A stretch of DNA of 64,000 bases from Pseudotamlana agarivorans (lineage in GTDB: Bacteria; Bacteroidota; Bacteroidia; Flavobacteriales; Flavobacteriaceae). The DNA is taken from the NCBI RefSeq assembly GCF_001642835.1, contig NZ_LXEI01000008.1:186001-250000 (forward strand). The letters are read 5' to 3'. Both the position numbers and the translations under genes were made by a program. Under the pieces are notes generated by a model that saw only the letters and a list, made by a program, of their open reading frames with translations, ran no database searches and was not told the origin of the DNA. Below, piece by piece: positions 1 to 11,196 of this stretch. Position 1 is the first letter of the stretch, and every line of letters starts with the position of its first letter.

Positions 1-2322
1 AAAGTTAGAAAGAATTGGATTTTCAATAATTTCTCCACCACCAGCGTTAGATTTTTTAGGTTTTGCCATTAATCCACGCATACCAGTTAACTGACGAATC
101 TGTTCTTTAGATCCACGAGCTCCAGAATCAAGCATCATAAACACCGAGTTAAACCCTTGTTGGTCTTCACGAATACGTTTCATAGACAACTCTGTCAATT
201 CAGCATTTGTAGAGGTCCAGATATCAATAACTTGGTTGTAACGTTCGTTATTGGTAATAAGTCCCATGTTATAGTTACCAGTAATACCATCAACTAAGCC
301 GTTAGCTTTATCGATCATACCTTGCTTTTCTGGCGGGATGATGATATCTCCTAAACTGAATGATAAACCACCTTGGAAGGCGAATTTAAATCCTAAAGTT
401 CTAATAGCATCTAAGAAATCGGCTGTTTCAGGAACTGAAGTTGCTTTTAAGATATTACCAATAATATCTCTTAACGACTTTTTAGTTAATACTTCATTAA
501 TATAACCAGCTGCTTGAGGCACGTGTTGGTTAAATAATACACGACCAACTGTAGTTTCGATGATAACCGGAGCAAGTTTACCTTCCTCATTAATATCAAT
601 CGTTCTTACTTTGATACCAGCATTCAAATCAACGCGTTGCTCATTGAAAGCAATTTCTACCTCTTCTGGAGAGTAGAATGTTAAACCTTCACCTTTAATT
701 GGCACTTCTGGTGTAGACTTACGTAGCTTGGTCATATAGTAAAGACCAAGTACCATATCCTGAGAAGGTACCGTTACCGGAGAACCATTAGCAGGGTTTA
801 AGATATTGTGAGATGCCAACATTAACATTTGACACTCTAAAATAGCCTCTGGCCCTAATGGTAAATGCACCGCCATTTGATCCCCATCGAAATCGGCGTT
901 AAATGCCGTACATACTAATGGGTGTAACTGAATCGCTTTTCCTTCAATTAATTTTGGTTGAAAAGCTTGAATACCTAAACGGTGTAAGGTAGGCGCACGG
1001 TTTAGTAATACTGGATGTCCTTTAAGAACGTTTTCCAAGATATCCCAAACCACAGGCTCTCTTTTATCTATAATTTTCTTTGCAGATTTTACTGTTTTAA
1101 CAATACCTCTTTCAATTAGTTTTCTAATAACAAAAGGTTTGTATAATTCAGCTGCCATATTTTTTGGCAATCCACATTCAAATAATTTTAATTCTGGTCC
1201 TACAACAATTACAGAACGTGCTGAATAATCCACACGCTTACCAAGTAAGTTTTGACGGAAACGACCTTGCTTACCTTTTAATGAATCTGATAAAGATTTT
1301 AAAGGTCTGTTAGAATCTGTTTTTACGGCAGAAGACTTACGTGTGTTATCGAATAACGAATCCACAGACTCTTGAAGCATACGTTTTTCATTACGTAAAA
1401 TAACTTCAGGAGCTTTAATTTCAACCAATCTTTTAAGACGGTTGTTACGAATAATAACACGACGGTATAAGTCATTCAAATCAGACGTTGCAAAACGACC
1501 TCCATCTAGTGGTACTAGAGGACGTAATTCTGGCGGAATGATTGGAATTACTTTCATAATCATCCATTCTGGACGATTTTCTCTATTTTGATTTGACTCA
1601 CGTAAAGACTCTACAACTTGTAAACGTTTTAAAGCTTCCGTTTTACGTTGTTTAGACGTTTCGGTATTGGCTTTATGACGTAATTCGTATGATAAAGACT
1701 CTAAGTCAATTCTTGCTAATAATTCGATTAAACATTCAGCACCCATTTTAGCTAAAAACTTGTTTGGATCTGAATCGTCTAAATACTGATTATCTTGAGG
1801 AAGGGTTTCAAGAATGTTTAAGTATTCTTCTTCTGTTAAGAAGTCCATTTTTTGTAATGGTTCACCTTCTTCATTCTTAGCATTACCTGGTTGAATAACT
1901 ACGTAACGTTCGTAGTAAATAATCATATCTAATTTCTTAGATGGTAATCCTAATAAATAACCAATTTTATTCGGTAACGAACGGAAGTACCAGATGTGTG
2001 CTACAGGAACCACAAGGTTAATGTGCCCAACACGATCACGACGTACTTTCTTTTCTGTTACTTCAACACCACAACGGTCACATACAATACCTTTGTAGCG
2101 TATTCTTTTATATTTACCACAAGCACACTCGTAATCCTTTACAGGACCAAAGATACGCTCACAGAACAAACCATCACGTTCTGGTTTGTGAGTTCGATAA
2201 TTGATAGTTTCTGGTTTTAAAACTTCGCCTCTAGACTCTGCTAAAATAGACTCTGGAGAAGCTAAACCGATTGAGATTTTATTAAATCTCTTAACTGTAT
2301 TTTTATCTTGTTTTCTTGCCAT
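1..2322 (-). CDS. rpoC: DNA-directed RNA polymerase subunit beta' (RpoC), N-terminal 774 codons; C-terminus beyond window
   Basis: Catalytic subunit of RNA polymerase. The start is the ATG at 2322, reading [10 protein letters not shown]. The N-terminal zinc ribbon has cysteines 66, 68, 81 and 84 (CxC and CDRC). The active-site loop NADFDGD, which holds the catalytic magnesium, is at residues 475-481. The frame stays open to base 1 with no stop, so the gene is truncated by the window edge, not broken; a full-length flavobacterial beta' would need roughly 650 more residues. It follows rpoB by 71 bp, and a long hairpin fills that spacer. Identification is certain from motif and neighbours. Confidence 0.98.
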   Translation of the reverse strand, partial: MARKQDKNTVKRFNKISIGLASPESILAESRGEVLKPETINYRTHKPERDGLFCERIFGPVKDYECACGKYKRIRYKGIVCDRCGVEVTEKKVRRDRVGHINLVVPVAHIWYFRSLPNKIGYLLGLPSKKLDMIIYYERYVVIQPGNAKNEEGEPLQKMDFLTEEEYLNILETLPQDNQYLDDSDPNKFLAKMGAECLIELLARIDLESLSYELRHKANTETSKQRKTEALKRLQVVESLRESNQNRENRPEWMIMKVIPIIPPELRPLVPLDGGRFATSDLNDLYRRVIIRNNRLKRLVEIKAPEVILRNEKRMLQESVDSLFDNTRKSSAVKTDSNRPLKSLSDSLKGKQGRFRQNLLGKRVDYSARSVIVVGPELKLFECGLPKNMAAELYKPFVIRKLIERGIVKTVKSAKKIIDKREPVVWDILENVLKGHPVLLNRAPTLHRLGIQAFQPKLIEGKAIQLHPLVCTAFNADFDGDQMAVHLPLGPEAILECQMLMLASHNILNPANGSPVTVPSQDMVLGLYYMTKLRKSTPEVPIKGEGLTFYSPEEVEIAFNEQRVDLNAGIKVRTIDINEEGKLAPVIIETTVGRVLFNQHVPQAAGYINEVLTKKSLRDIIGNILKATSVPETADFLDAIRTLGFKFAFQGGLSFSLGDIIIPPEKQGMIDKANGLVDGITGNYNMGLITNNERYNQVIDIWTSTNAELTELSMKRIREDQQGFNSVFMMLDSGARGSKEQIRQLTGMRGLMAKPKKSNAGGGEIIENPILSNF

Positions 2323-2337
2323 GTTTTTTAAGTCTTC

Positions 2338-2387
2338 AGTTTTCAGTCACAGTTCAGAGTAATTACTGAACGCTGTGACTGAAAACT
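2338..2387 (-). other. Long hairpin in the rpoB-rpoC spacer
   Basis: A 15-bp arm AGTTTTCAGTCACAG (2338-2352) pairs perfectly with CTGTGACTGAAAACT (2373-2387). An inner 5-bp stem (TTCAG/CTGAA) adds to it, around an 8-base loop. There is no following U-tract and rpoC must be co-transcribed, so it is more likely an RNA-processing or stability element, or an inserted palindromic repeat, than a terminator. The 'cagtttncagtcacag' wording resembles the low-complexity repeats seen elsewhere in the window. Confidence 0.75.
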
Positions 2388-2393
2388 ATTATT

Positions 2394-5300
2394 TTACTCC
2401 TCTAATCTGATGTCTAAACCTAAACCTTTCAATTCGTGCATAAGTACGTTGAATGATTCTGGTAATCCTGGATCTGGCATTGGTTCACCTTTTACGATTG
2501 CCTCGTAAGTTTTAGCTCTACCAATAACATCATCAGATTTTACAGTTAAGATCTCACGTAAGGTACTTGATGCGCCATAAGCCTCAAGTGCCCAAACTTC
2601 CATCTCACCAAAACGCTGACCACCAAACTGTGCTTTACCACCTAATGGTTGTTGCGTAATTAATGAGTAAGGTCCAATAGAACGCGCGTGCATTTTATCA
2701 TCGACCATGTGTCCTAATTTCAGCATGTAAATCACACCAACTGTTGCTGGCTGATCAAAACGCTGTCCGGTACCACCATCATAAAGGTAGGTATGACCAT
2801 ATCTTGGAATTCCAGCTTCATCTGTGAATTCATTAATTTGATCAATTGTAGCACCATCAAAAATAGGGGTTGCATATTTGCGTCCTAATTTTTGTCCAGC
2901 CCAACCAAGTACCGTTTCATAAATTTGACCAATGTTCATACGAGAAGGTACACCAAGTGGATTTAATACAATATCAACCGGTGTTCCATCTTCTAAGAAT
3001 GGCATATCTTCTTGACGAACGATTCTAGCAACAATACCTTTGTTACCGTGACGTCCAGCCATTTTATCACCAACTTTAAGTTTACGTTTTTTAGCGATGT
3101 AAACTTTAGCTAATTTTATGATACCTGCTGGTAACTCATCACCAACAGAAATTGTAAACTTCTCACGACGTAAAGACCCCTGTAAATCGTTTTCTTTAAT
3201 CTTATAATTGTGAATTAAATCAGCTACCAATTGGTTAGTATGATCATCAGTAGTCCATTTTCCAGACACTAAATGCGCATAATCATCAACAGCATTTAAC
3301 ATTTTAAGTGTGAATTTTTTACCTTTTGGTAATACTTCTTCACCTAAGTCATTATAAATACCTTGAGCTGTTTTTCCGTTTACAATATTGAAAAGTTTTT
3401 CAACTAAAATATCTTTAAGCTCGTCGAACTTTCTATCGTATTGTGCTTCAAGAGCAAGAATATCATCTTTATCTTGTGCACGTTTACGTTTATCTTTTAC
3501 GGCTCTTGCGAATAATTTCTTTTCAATTACAACACCATTTAAAGAAGGTGAAGCTTTTAAAGAAGCATCTTTTACATCTCCGGCTTTATCACCAAAGATC
3601 GCACGTAATAATTTTTCTTCAGGAGTTGGATCAGATTCCCCTTTAGGAGTAATCTTACCAATAAGAATATCGCCAGGTTTAACCTCGGCTCCAACGCGAA
3701 TCATACCGTTTTCATCAAGGTCTTTAGTAGCCTCTTCAGAAACGTTAGGGATATCGTTAGTTAATTCTTCATTACCTAATTTCGTGTCTCTAACTTCTAG
3801 AGAATACTCATCGATATGAATAGACGTGAAAATATCTTCACGAACCACTTTTTCAGAAATTACAATCGCATCCTCAAAGTTATACCCTTTCCAAGGCATA
3901 AAGGCTACTTTCATATTTCTACCTAAAGCTAATTCTCCTTTTTGAGTCGCATATCCTTCACATAAAACTTGACCTTTAGATACTTTATCACCCTTAACTA
4001 CGATTGGTTTCAGGTTAATAGAAGTTCCTTGGTTTGTTTTTCTGTATTTTACTAATTGGTATGTTTTAACATCGCTATCAAAACTTACTTTAGCTTCATC
4101 CTCAGTACGTTCGTATCTAATTTGGATTTCTTTAGCATCTACGTAAAGTACTTCACCTTCTCCTTCTGCATTAATCAATACTCTAGAATCTGAAGCTACT
4201 TGACGCTCTAATCCAGTTCCTACAATAGGTGCATCTACTCTTAATAATGGTACCGCTTGACGCATCATGTTTGATCCCATCAAGGCACGGTTCGCATCAT
4301 CATGCTCTAAGAAAGGAATAAGCGATGCTGAAATTGAAGAAATTTGATTAGGCGCTACATCCGTATAGTCTAATTTTTCTGGTTCAATAACAGGGAAATC
4401 ACCCTCCATTCTAGCAATAACTTTATCGTGAAGAATTTTACCATCGTCATCAACTTTAACTGTTGCTTGAGCGATTAATTTTTCTTCCTCCTCTTCTGCA
4501 CTTAAATAAACAGGATCATTTTTAATATCAACAACACCATCAGTTACTTTTCTATAAGGTGTTTCGATGAATCCCATTGGGTTCACTTTTGCATAAACAG
4601 AAAGTGAAGAAATTAAACCAATGTTTGGTCCCTCTGGTGTTTCAATCGGACATAAACGACCGTAGTGTGTATAGTGAACGTCACGTACCTCGAATCCAGC
4701 ACGCTCTCTTGATAAACCTCCTGGTCCAAGAGCTGATAAACGACGCTTGTGCGTGATTTCAGCTAATGGATTGGTTTGATCCATAAATTGAGATAACTGG
4801 TTTGTTCCGAAGAAAGAATTAATTACAGACGATAAAGTCTTAGCATTAATTAAATCTATAGGCGTAAATACCTCGTTATCACGAACGTTCATACGCTCAC
4901 GAATGGTACGCGCCATACGAGCTAAACCAACACCAAATTGTGATGATAATTGTTCTCCTACGGTACGAACACGACGGTTAGATAAGTGATCGATATCATC
5001 AATCTCTGCTTTAGAATTGATAAGCTCGATTAAATATTTAATGATGGTAATGATATCTTCTTTGGTAAGCACTTGCTTATCCATACCAATATCAAGACCT
5101 AATTTTTTGTTCATTCTATAACGTCCAACTTCTCCAAGAGAGTAACGTTGGTCACTAAAGAATAATTTATCAATAATACCACGTGCAGTTTCCTCATCTG
5201 GCGGCTCTGCATTACGTAGTTGTCTATAGATATGTTCAACAGCCTCTTTTTCAGAGTTCGTTGGATCTTTTTGAAGCGTGTTGTGGATAATGGCATAATC

Positions 5301-6209
5301 CCCTTGTTCTGTACTTTCTTTATGTAAAAGAATCGTTTTAACGTCAGCTTCAAGAATTTCTTCTATATTTTCTTTGTCAAGGATAGTATCACGATCAAGC
5401 ACGATTTCATTACGCTCGATTGAAACTACCTCTCCTGTATCTTCATCAACAAAATCCTCATGCCATGTATTTAATACACGAGCAGCTAATTTTCTTCCTA
5501 AGTATTTCTTTAATCCAGATTTTGATACTTTAGCCTCTTCTGCTAAGTCAAAAATCTCTAAAATGTCTTTATCACGCTCGAATCCGATAGCACGGAAAAG
5601 CGTTGTTACAGGTAATTTTTTCTTTCTATCAATGTAAGCATACATTACCTGGTTAATATCTGTAGCAAACTCAATCCAAGATCCCTTGAATGGTATAACC
5701 CTTGCTGAATATAATTTGGTTCCATTGGCATGGAAAGATTGCCCGAAGAAAACTCCTGGTGAACGGTGTAATTGAGAAACAACAACACGTTCTGCACCAT
5801 TAATACAAAAAGTTCCTGAAGGCGTCATGTAAGGAATAGTTCCTAAATACACATCTTGAACAATGGTCTCGAAATCCTCATGTTCAGGGTCTGTACAATA
5901 TAACTTTAACCTAGCCTTTAGCGGAACGCTGTAAGTTAGCCCTCTCTCAATACACTCTTCAATAGCATATCTTGGTGGATCTACGAAGTAATCTAAAAAT
6001 TCTAATACGAATTGATTACGAGAATCTGTGATTGGAAAGTTTTCCATGAAGGTATTGTAAAGACCTTCATCGCCTCTTTCCTCAGATTTAGTTTCTAATT
6101 GGAAAAAATCCTGGAAGGATTTAATCTGAATATCCAAGAAGTCTGGATATTCTGTTCTATTTACAATAGAGGAGAAATTTAATCTTTCAGCTTGTGTTGA
6201 TAACATCAA
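2394..6209 (-). CDS. rpoB: DNA-directed RNA polymerase subunit beta (RpoB)
   Basis: Beta subunit of RNA polymerase, 1271 residues, the normal length for Bacteroidota. The rifampicin pocket is clear (QLSQFMDQ, then [16 protein letters not shown]) and keeps the Asp, His and Ser residues whose change gives resistance, so the sequence looks rifampicin-sensitive. The C-terminal part has [12 protein letters not shown] and the conserved [19 protein letters not shown] end. Two adjacent ATG codons open the frame (MMLSTQ); the second could equally be used. It lies 121 bp after rplL, with two hairpins in that gap, and 71 bp before rpoC, within the rpl-rpo operon. Confidence 0.98.
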   Translation of the reverse strand: MMLSTQAERLNFSSIVNRTEYPDFLDIQIKSFQDFFQLETKSEERGDEGLYNTFMENFPITDSRNQFVLEFLDYFVDPPRYAIEECIERGLTYSVPLKARLKLYCTDPEHEDFETIVQDVYLGTIPYMTPSGTFCINGAERVVVSQLHRSPGVFFGQSFHANGTKLYSARVIPFKGSWIEFATDINQVMYAYIDRKKKLPVTTLFRAIGFERDKDILEIFDLAEEAKVSKSGLKKYLGRKLAARVLNTWHEDFVDEDTGEVVSIERNEIVLDRDTILDKENIEEILEADVKTILLHKESTEQGDYAIIHNTLQKDPTNSEKEAVEHIYRQLRNAEPPDEETARGIIDKLFFSDQRYSLGEVGRYRMNKKLGLDIGMDKQVLTKEDIITIIKYLIELINSKAEIDDIDHLSNRRVRTVGEQLSSQFGVGLARMARTIRERMNVRDNEVFTPIDLINAKTLSSVINSFFGTNQLSQFMDQTNPLAEITHKRRLSALGPGGLSRERAGFEVRDVHYTHYGRLCPIETPEGPNIGLISSLSVYAKVNPMGFIETPYRKVTDGVVDIKNDPVYLSAEEEEEKLIAQATVKVDDDGKILHDKVIARMEGDFPVIEPEKLDYTDVAPNQISSISASLIPFLEHDDANRALMGSNMMRQAVPLLRVDAPIVGTGLERQVASDSRVLINAEGEGEVLYVDAKEIQIRYERTEDEAKVSFDSDVKTYQLVKYRKTNQGTSINLKPIVVKGDKVSKGQVLCEGYATQKGELALGRNMKVAFMPWKGYNFEDAIVISEKVVREDIFTSIHIDEYSLEVRDTKLGNEELTNDIPNVSEEATKDLDENGMIRVGAEVKPGDILIGKITPKGESDPTPEEKLLRAIFGDKAGDVKDASLKASPSLNGVVIEKKLFARAVKDKRKRAQDKDDILALEAQYDRKFDELKDILVEKLFNIVNGKTAQGIYNDLGEEVLPKGKKFTLKMLNAVDDYAHLVSGKWTTDDHTNQLVADLIHNYKIKENDLQGSLRREKFTISVGDELPAGIIKLAKVYIAKKRKLKVGDKMAGRHGNKGIVARIVRQEDMPFLEDGTPVDIVLNPLGVPSRMNIGQIYETVLGWAGQKLGRKYATPIFDGATIDQINEFTDEAGIPRYGHTYLYDGGTGQRFDQPATVGVIYMLKLGHMVDDKMHARSIGPYSLITQQPLGGKAQFGGQRFGEMEVWALEAYGASSTLREILTVKSDDVIGRAKTYEAIVKGEPMPDPGLPESFNVLMHELKGLGLDIRLEE

Positions 6210-6243
6210 TGGACGGAATTTTGATTAAAAAAAATAATAAAAA

Positions 6244-6307
6244 CGTATATACCTGTTATATACGCAAAATGGTTTAGGTCTTGAAGTAACTTCTTCAGAC
6301 CTAAACC
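6244..6307 (-). other. Two tandem hairpins in the rplL-rpoB spacer (attenuator or processing site)
   Basis: On the transcribed strand the first hairpin (6271-6307) pairs GGTTTAGGTCT-GAAG with CTTCAAGACCTAAACC, about 15 bp with one bulged base. The second (6244-6264) is a perfect 8-bp stem, CGTATATA/TATATACG, with loop CCTGT. Neither ends in a long U-tract. In other bacteria the rplL-rpoB gap holds a partial terminator and RNase III site that sets the ribosomal protein to polymerase ratio; the same role is inferred here. Confidence 0.7.
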
Positions 6308-6330
6308 TTTATGTGTTTTAAGTACTAAGC

Positions 6331-6705
6331 TTACTTAAGCTCAACCTCAGCTCCTGCCTCTTCTAAAGATGCTTTTAAAGCTTCTGCTTCATCTTTAGAT
6401 ACAGCTTCTTTGATAGCGCTTGGTGCGTCATCAACTAAACCTTTAGCTTCTTTTAATCCTAAACCAGTTAATTCTTTAACTAATTTTACTACAGCTAATT
6501 TAGAACCACCAGCTGCTTTTAAGATAACATCAAATTCAGTTTGAGCTTCTTCAGCTTCACCACCAGCAGCAGGACCAGCAACAGCAACTGCAGCAGCAGC
6601 AGCAGGCTCGATACCGTACTCATCTTTTAATATAGTTGCTAACTCATTTACTTCTTTTACAGTAAGGTTAACTAATTGTTCTGCGAAATCTTTTAAATCT
6701 GCCAT
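6331..6705 (-). CDS. rplL: 50S ribosomal protein L7/L12
   Basis: Stalk protein of the large ribosomal subunit, 124 residues, which recruits and activates translational GTPases as dimers bound to L10. The sequence has the N-terminal dimerisation helices ([18 protein letters not shown]), an Ala/Gly/Glu-rich hinge at about residues 35-55, and the globular C-terminal domain with [16 protein letters not shown]. It follows rplJ by 64 bp, the standard order. The start ATG at 6705 gives the family's usual N-terminus. Confidence 0.97.
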   Translation of the reverse strand: MADLKDFAEQLVNLTVKEVNELATILKDEYGIEPAAAAAVAVAGPAAGGEAEEAQTEFDVILKAAGGSKLAVVKLVKELTGLGLKEAKGLVDDAPSAIKEAVSKDEAEALKASLEEAGAEVELK

Positions 6706-6769
6706 TTTTCTATCGTTTTAATAATTTTGTAATAATAATATAATTGTAATAAGTGCGTACTGTTTGATA

Positions 6770-7291
6770 CTATCCTTCTCTTTCAGATAGTGTTTTAATA
6801 AGTCCAGCAATGGTTCCACCACCTGATTTAAGGGCTGAAATAACATTCTTAGCAGGAGATTGTAAGATTGTAACAATTTCTCCAAGTAACTCTTCCTTAG
6901 ACTTGATATCAACTAACATGTCTAATTGTGCGTCACCGATGTAAACAGCTTCCTCGATGAAGGCTCCTTTTAATAGAGGCTTCTCAGATTTTTTACGGAA
7001 GTTTTTAATTAATTTTGCTGGTGCATTACCTGTTTCAGAGTACATCACAGATGTATTTCCTTTAAGCACAGAAGGTAAATCTCCGAAATCTTTTTCAGAA
7101 GCTTCCATGGCTTTAGCAAGTAATGTATTTTTAACAACCGCCATTTGTACGTTTGCTTTAAAAGCAGCACGACGTAAGTTTGAAGTAGCATCTGCATTCA
7201 ATCCTGAAATATCTGCCAAATAAACATTGGCATTATTAGCTAATTCTGCAGTCAATTCCTCAATTACTAATGATTTTTCTTCTCTTGTCAT
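6770..7291 (-). CDS. rplJ: 50S ribosomal protein L10
   Basis: Base of the ribosomal stalk, 173 residues, binding 23S rRNA through its N-terminal domain and L7/L12 dimers through its C-terminal helix. The start MTREEKSLVIEELTAEL and the central stretch NTLLAKAMEAS are typical of L10. It lies 19 bp after rplA and 64 bp before rplL. No extended leader separates it from rplA, so autoregulation at a long rplJ leader as in enterobacteria is not evident here. Confidence 0.97.
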   Translation of the reverse strand: MTREEKSLVIEELTAELANNANVYLADISGLNADATSNLRRAAFKANVQMAVVKNTLLAKAMEASEKDFGDLPSVLKGNTSVMYSETGNAPAKLIKNFRKKSEKPLLKGAFIEEAVYIGDAQLDMLVDIKSKEELLGEIVTILQSPAKNVISALKSGGGTIAGLIKTLSEREG

Positions 7292-7310
7292 AATAAAAGT
7301 TTTAACTTAA

Positions 7311-8000
7311 TTAACCAATTTTAGAATCAACAGCGATACTAGGACTCATTGTTGAAGAGATAGAAATACCTTTCACGTAAACTCCTTTTGCAGTTGTTGG
7401 TTTTAATTTTATTAATGTTTGTAATAATTCATTTGCATTTTCAGCAATTTTATCAGCACTAAATGATGCTTTACCAATAGCAGCGTGTACGATACCAGTT
7501 TTATCAACTTTAAAGTCAATTTTACCAGCTTTTACTTCTGTTACAGCTTTCGCAACATCCATTGTTACTGTTCCTGTTTTTGGGTTAGGCATTAAACCAC
7601 GAGGACCTAATACACGTCCTAAAGGACCTAATTTACCCATAACGCTAGGCATAGTAATAATAACATCTACATCTGTCCAACCACTCTTGATTTTATCAAG
7701 GTACTCGTCTAAACCTACATAATCAGCACCAGCTTCTTTAGCTTCTGCTTCTTTATCTGGTGTTACTAATGCTAATACTTTTACGTCTTTACCAGTACCA
7801 TGAGGAAGAGATACAACACCTCTTACCATTTGATTTGCTTTACGAGGATCAACTCCTAAACGTACAGCGATATCTACAGATGAATCAAATTTTGTATTGG
7901 TAATTTCTTTAACTAAGGCTGATGCATCTTCTAAAGAATACACTCTTCCTTTTTCAATTTTCGCTAAAGCTTCTTTTTGCTTTTTTGTTAATCTTGCCAT
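7311..8000 (-). CDS. rplA: 50S ribosomal protein L1
   Basis: L1 of the large subunit's mobile stalk near the E-site, 229 residues as expected. Recognisable L1 segments are [16 protein letters not shown], the [13 protein letters not shown] loop, and the C-terminal [15 protein letters not shown]. The gene starts 20 bp after rplK and ends 19 bp before rplJ, so it is part of the same transcript. L1 represses its own operon in several bacteria; a binding site here was not identified. Confidence 0.97.
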   Translation of the reverse strand: MARLTKKQKEALAKIEKGRVYSLEDASALVKEITNTKFDSSVDIAVRLGVDPRKANQMVRGVVSLPHGTGKDVKVLALVTPDKEAEAKEAGADYVGLDEYLDKIKSGWTDVDVIITMPSVMGKLGPLGRVLGPRGLMPNPKTGTVTMDVAKAVTEVKAGKIDFKVDKTGIVHAAIGKASFSADKIAENANELLQTLIKLKPTTAKGVYVKGISISSTMSPSIAVDSKIG

Positions 8001-8020
8001 TTTGTAATGTCTTTAATAGA

Positions 8021-8458
8021 TTAAGAAGGAAATTTCCCTGTTACAGTTATTCCCATCGATCTTGCTGTACCAGCAATCATTTTCATAGCAGACTCTGGAG
8101 TAAATGCATTTAAATCTACCATTTTGTCTTCTGCTATAGTCTTGATCTGATCCCAAGATACTTTAGCTACTTTTTTTCGGTTTGGTTCACCTGAACCTTT
8201 TTTCACCTTGGCCGCTTCTAATAATTGTACTGCAGCTGGAGGAGTCTTGATAACAAAGTCAAATGACTTGTCTTTGTATACCGAGATAACAACTGGTAAA
8301 ACTTTACCGGCTTTATCCTGAGTTCTAGCATTAAATTGCTTACAGAACTCCATGATGTTAACTCCAGCAGCACCTAAAGCGGGTCCAACCGGTGGCGACG
8401 GATTCGCTGCACCTCCCCGAACTTGTAACTTAACTACTTTACTTAATTCTTTTGCCAT
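8021..8458 (-). CDS. rplK: 50S ribosomal protein L11
   Basis: L11 of the GTPase-associated centre, 145 residues. It carries the family N-terminus [29 protein letters not shown], where the double proline of the flexible linker is visible. The C-terminal RNA-binding domain ends in [10 protein letters not shown]. It lies 74 bp after nusG with a hairpin between them, and 20 bp before rplA. Confidence 0.97.
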   Translation of the reverse strand: MAKELSKVVKLQVRGGAANPSPPVGPALGAAGVNIMEFCKQFNARTQDKAGKVLPVVISVYKDKSFDFVIKTPPAAVQLLEAAKVKKGSGEPNRKKVAKVSWDQIKTIAEDKMVDLNAFTPESAMKMIAGTARSMGITVTGKFPS

Positions 8459-8474
8459 TTTTAATAATTTAGTT

Positions 8475-8511
8475 GATATCCTTCTTAATTTTGGAAGCTA
8501 AAGAAGATATC
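8475..8511 (-). other. Hairpin in the nusG-rplK spacer
   Basis: GATATCCTTCTT (8475-8486) pairs with AAGAAGATATC (8501-8511) with one bulged base, around a 14-base loop. It sits just upstream of the rplK start. It could be a processing site or a leader structure controlling L11-L1 translation; no U-tract supports termination. Confidence 0.55.
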
Positions 8512-8532
8512 ATTTATATAGTGTAACAATTA

Positions 8533-9087
8533 TTATACTTTTTCAACCTGCATATAACTTAATTCTAATGGTGTTTTTCTTCCGAAAATCTTAACCATAA
8601 CTTCAAGTTTACGCTTTTCTTCATTGATTTTCTCAATGGTACCGTCAAACCCATTGAAAGGGCCATCGATAACTTTTACTGTTTCTCCTTTTGTATAAGG
8701 AATCGCAACGTTGGCAGTTTCTTCAACAGATAACTCATCCACCTTCCCTAACATTCTGTTAACTTCAGATTGTCTTAATGGAACAGGATCACCACCTTTA
8801 GTTTCTCCTAAAAATCCGATAACATTAGTTACCGATCTGATTATATGAGGTATTTCTCCAGTAAGGTTAGCTTGAACCATAATATAACCTGGAAAAAACA
8901 CTTTCTCCTTATGAATCTTTTTACCGTTACGGATTTGTACAACACGTTCAGTAGGCACTAAAACTTGATCAACATAATCTTGCATACCTAAACGAGCAAT
9001 CTCGTTTTCGATATAAGATTTAATCTTGTTTTCCTGTCCACTTACAGCTCGAACAACATACCATTTTTTTTCACTTACTTCAGACAT
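8533..9087 (-). CDS. nusG: Transcription termination/antitermination factor NusG
   Basis: General elongation factor that binds RNA polymerase beta' and couples it to Rho or ribosomes, 184 residues. The NGN domain (KKWYVVRAVSGQENKIK at residues 7-23, then FFPGYIMVQ) is followed by a C-terminal KOW motif (KGETVKVIDGPFNGFDGTI). It is 24 bp downstream of secE, the near-universal arrangement. A specialised paralogue of the UpxY type is encoded at 54977-55438. Confidence 0.97.
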   Translation of the reverse strand: MSEVSEKKWYVVRAVSGQENKIKSYIENEIARLGMQDYVDQVLVPTERVVQIRNGKKIHKEKVFFPGYIMVQANLTGEIPHIIRSVTNVIGFLGETKGGDPVPLRQSEVNRMLGKVDELSVEETANVAIPYTKGETVKVIDGPFNGFDGTIEKINEEKRKLEVMVKIFGRKTPLELSYMQVEKV

Positions 9088-9111
9088 AAAATTCCTTTTT
9101 CTTTTTTAGTA

Positions 9112-9306
9112 TTAACTAATCCATTGAAAGTAAGCTGATATCACCTTGCTGAACACTGTATCTACTCCCCAGATTACTAGAGAGAATATAATTGAAAAAA
9201 CAGCGACTAAAACAGTCAAACTCTGTCCTTCAGCCCAAGTAGGCCAAGTAACATTATTCTTTAGTTCTCCGAATGATTCTTTTATATAATTTGCAAATCC
9301 AGCCAT
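9112..9306 (-). CDS. secE: Preprotein translocase subunit SecE
   Basis: Small essential clamp of the SecYEG channel, 64 residues with a single transmembrane helix (about residues 28-52) preceded by the amphipathic helix ESFGELKNNVTWPTWAEG, whose VTWPT motif is diagnostic. This is the one-helix form usual outside enterobacteria. It is located between tRNA-Trp and nusG. Confidence 0.95.
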   Translation of the reverse strand: MAGFANYIKESFGELKNNVTWPTWAEGQSLTVLVAVFSIIFSLVIWGVDTVFSKVISAYFQWIS

Positions 9307-9378
9307 GGTGTTATTTCTTTTTGATCTAATTGAAACAATATCAATTTTAATATTAATAGGTAAAACCTATTTTATTTG

Positions 9379-9451
9379 CACGGGCGGAGAGACTCGAACT
9401 CCCGACACCTGGTTTTGGAGACCAGTGCTCTACCAACTGAGCTACGCCCGT
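9379..9451 (-). tRNA. trnW: tRNA-Trp (anticodon CCA)
   Basis: Reading the minus strand, a 73-nt cloverleaf folds with acceptor ACGGGCG/CGCCCGT, D-arm GCTCAGTTGGTAGAGC, anticodon loop CTCCAAA and T-arm GGGAG-TTCGAGT-CTCTC. The discriminator is G; the 3' CCA is not encoded. It sits between tuf and secE, a common bacterial placement. A small perfect hairpin (9355-9371, AATAGGT/ACCTATT) follows it. Confidence 0.97.
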
Positions 9452-9462
9452 AAACATAAATC

Positions 9463-9488
9463 AAGGTATCTCAAAAAAGAGATACCTT
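9463..9488 (-). terminator. Perfect hairpin between tuf and tRNA-Trp
   Basis: AAGGTATCTC and GAGATACCTT form a perfect 10-bp stem with a six-base homopolymer loop, 26 bp after the tuf stop codon. There is no U-tract after the stem on the minus strand, so it probably acts as an RNA 3' end, a processing site or a partial terminator that lowers transcription of tRNA-Trp-secE-nusG relative to tuf. Confidence 0.6.
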
Positions 9489-9514
9489 AACTTATTATAT
9501 GTTTAAACTAATAA

Positions 9515-10702
9515 TTAGTCTAATATTTCAGTTACTTGACCTGCACCAACTGTTCTACCACCTTCACGGATAGCGAAACGTAAACCTACGTTCATTGCAA
9601 TTGGTTGGATTAACTCTACAGTAATAGTTAAGTTATCTCCAGGCATAACCATCTCAACACCATCAGGAAGCGCAATGTTTCCAGTTACGTCAGTTGTACG
9701 TACGTAGAACTGTGGACGGTAGTTGTTATGGAATGGAGTGTGACGTCCACCTTCTTCTTTTTTCAAGATATAAACCTCAGCTTTAAATTTAGCGTGTGGT
9801 GTTACAGAACCTGGCTTAGTAATTACCATACCTCTTGAGATTTGAGATTTCTCAATACCTCTTAATAAGATACCAGCGTTATCACCAGCTTCACCTCTAT
9901 CTAATATTTGACGGAACATTTCGATACCTGTAATAGTAGAAGTTAATTTTTCAGCACCCATACCAATAATCTCTACAGGATCTCCTGTTTGAGCTACACC
10001 AGTTTCGATACGTCCAGTTGCAACAGTACCACGACCAGTAATAGAGAATACGTCTTCGATAGGCATTAAGAAAGGCTTATCCATATCACGTACTGGCTCT
10101 TCGATCCAGTTATCACATGCATCCATTAATTCTAATACAGTGTCAACCCATTTTTGCTCACCGTTAAGTGCTCCTAAAGCAGAACCTGAAACTACAGGAC
10201 CATTATCTCCATCGTACTCATAGAAAGATAATAAATCTCTAACTTCCATATCTACTAATTCTAAAAGCTCTTCATCATCAACCATATCAACTTTGTTTAA
10301 GAAAACAACGATACGAGGAATACCTACTTGACGACCTAATAAGATGTGCTCACGAGTTTGTGGCATAGGACCATCTGTAGCAGCTACCACTAAGATTGCA
10401 CCATCCATTTGAGCAGCACCAGTAACCATGTTCTTTACGTAATCGGCGTGACCTGGACAGTCAACGTGAGCGTAGTGACGGTTAGCTGTTTGATATTCTA
10501 CGTGAGAAGTATTAATTGTAATACCTCTTTCTTTCTCCTCTGGAGCGTTGTCAATAGAAGAGAAATCTCTTGCTTCAGATAAACCTGCATCAGCTAATAC
10601 TTTAGTAATAGCAGCAGTTAAAGTTGTTTTACCGTGATCTACGTGTCCAATTGTACCAATATTTAAGTGTGGTTTTGAACGATCGAAAGTTGCCTTTGCC
10701 AT
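9515..10702 (-). CDS. tuf: Elongation factor Tu
   Basis: GTPase that delivers aminoacyl-tRNA to the ribosome, 395 residues. The P-loop GHVDHGKTT is at residues 19-27, followed by the switch [18 protein letters not shown] of switch II and NKVDM of the G4 motif. Domains 2 and 3 follow, with the conserved end [17 protein letters not shown]. Four tRNA genes precede it and tRNA-Trp follows, so tRNA and tuf are probably co-transcribed from the promoter at 11322-11351. Confidence 0.98.
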   Translation of the reverse strand: MAKATFDRSKPHLNIGTIGHVDHGKTTLTAAITKVLADAGLSEARDFSSIDNAPEEKERGITINTSHVEYQTANRHYAHVDCPGHADYVKNMVTGAAQMDGAILVVAATDGPMPQTREHILLGRQVGIPRIVVFLNKVDMVDDEELLELVDMEVRDLLSFYEYDGDNGPVVSGSALGALNGEQKWVDTVLELMDACDNWIEEPVRDMDKPFLMPIEDVFSITGRGTVATGRIETGVAQTGDPVEIIGMGAEKLTSTITGIEMFRQILDRGEAGDNAGILLRGIEKSQISRGMVITKPGSVTPHAKFKAEVYILKKEEGGRHTPFHNNYRPQFYVRTTDVTGNIALPDGVEMVMPGDNLTITVELIQPIAMNVGLRFAIREGGRTVGAGQVTEILD

Positions 10703-10770
10703 GTTTTTAAATAATTTTAATCTTAGTTATATAATAATATTAGTGTAATCTTTTTTTTATTTCAATATAG

Positions 10771-10842
10771 AGCCAATGACGAGATTTGAACTCGTGACCT
10801 CTTCCTTACCAAGGAAACGCTCTACCCCTGAGCTACACCGGC
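10771..10842 (-). tRNA. trnT: tRNA-Thr (anticodon GGT)
   Basis: A 72-nt cloverleaf on the minus strand: acceptor GCCGGTG/CATTGGC (two G-U pairs), D-arm GCTCAGGGGTAGAGC, anticodon loop TTGGTAA with GGT, T-arm with TTCAAAT loop. The discriminator is T and CCA is not encoded. It is the last tRNA before tuf. Confidence 0.96.
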
Positions 10843-10923
10843 GTAAAGTTTTTATTTCCTATTCTTTTAAAACCACCTAAACGGCATTTTAAAAAAAGAG
10901 ATTCCTGCCTCCGCAGGTTTTAG

Positions 10924-10996
10924 AGCGAGAGACCGGGTTCGAACCGGCGACATTCAGCTTGGAAGGCTGACGCTCTACCAACTGAGCTACTCTCGC
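10924..10996 (-). tRNA. trnG: tRNA-Gly (anticodon TCC)
   Basis: A 73-nt cloverleaf: acceptor GCGAGAG/CTCTCGC, D-arm GCTCAGTTGGTAGAGC, anticodon stem TCAGC/GCTGA with loop CTTCCAA, T-loop TTCGAAC. The discriminator is T; no encoded CCA. Third in the Thr-Tyr-Gly-Thr cluster. Confidence 0.96.
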
Positions 10997-11068
10997 ATTT
11001 TGATAAGCTTTAAACTTACCTGGTATTCAATATTTCAAATAGATTTCTGCCTACGCAGAAATTTGTTG

Positions 11069-11150
<82 letters not shown>

Positions 11151-11196
11151 GGACCACTTTTAAATAAAATTCAAAAGTTATACTTCAATATTTCAG

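Noticed and set aside
1996-2220. 74-codon plus-strand frame opposite the rpoC N-terminus
   Set aside because: It lies wholly antisense to the zinc-ribbon part of rpoC, and its Thr/Phe/Tyr-rich composition is that of a shadow frame.
3388-3819. 143-codon frame antisense to rpoB
   Set aside because: Antisense to a conserved gene with Ser-rich composition; no start context or motif.
9305-9490. 61-codon plus-strand frame between secE and tuf
   Set aside because: It runs through the antisense of tRNA-Trp (encoding ETRTPDTWFWRPVLYQLSYA), a well-known false ORF produced by tRNA genes.
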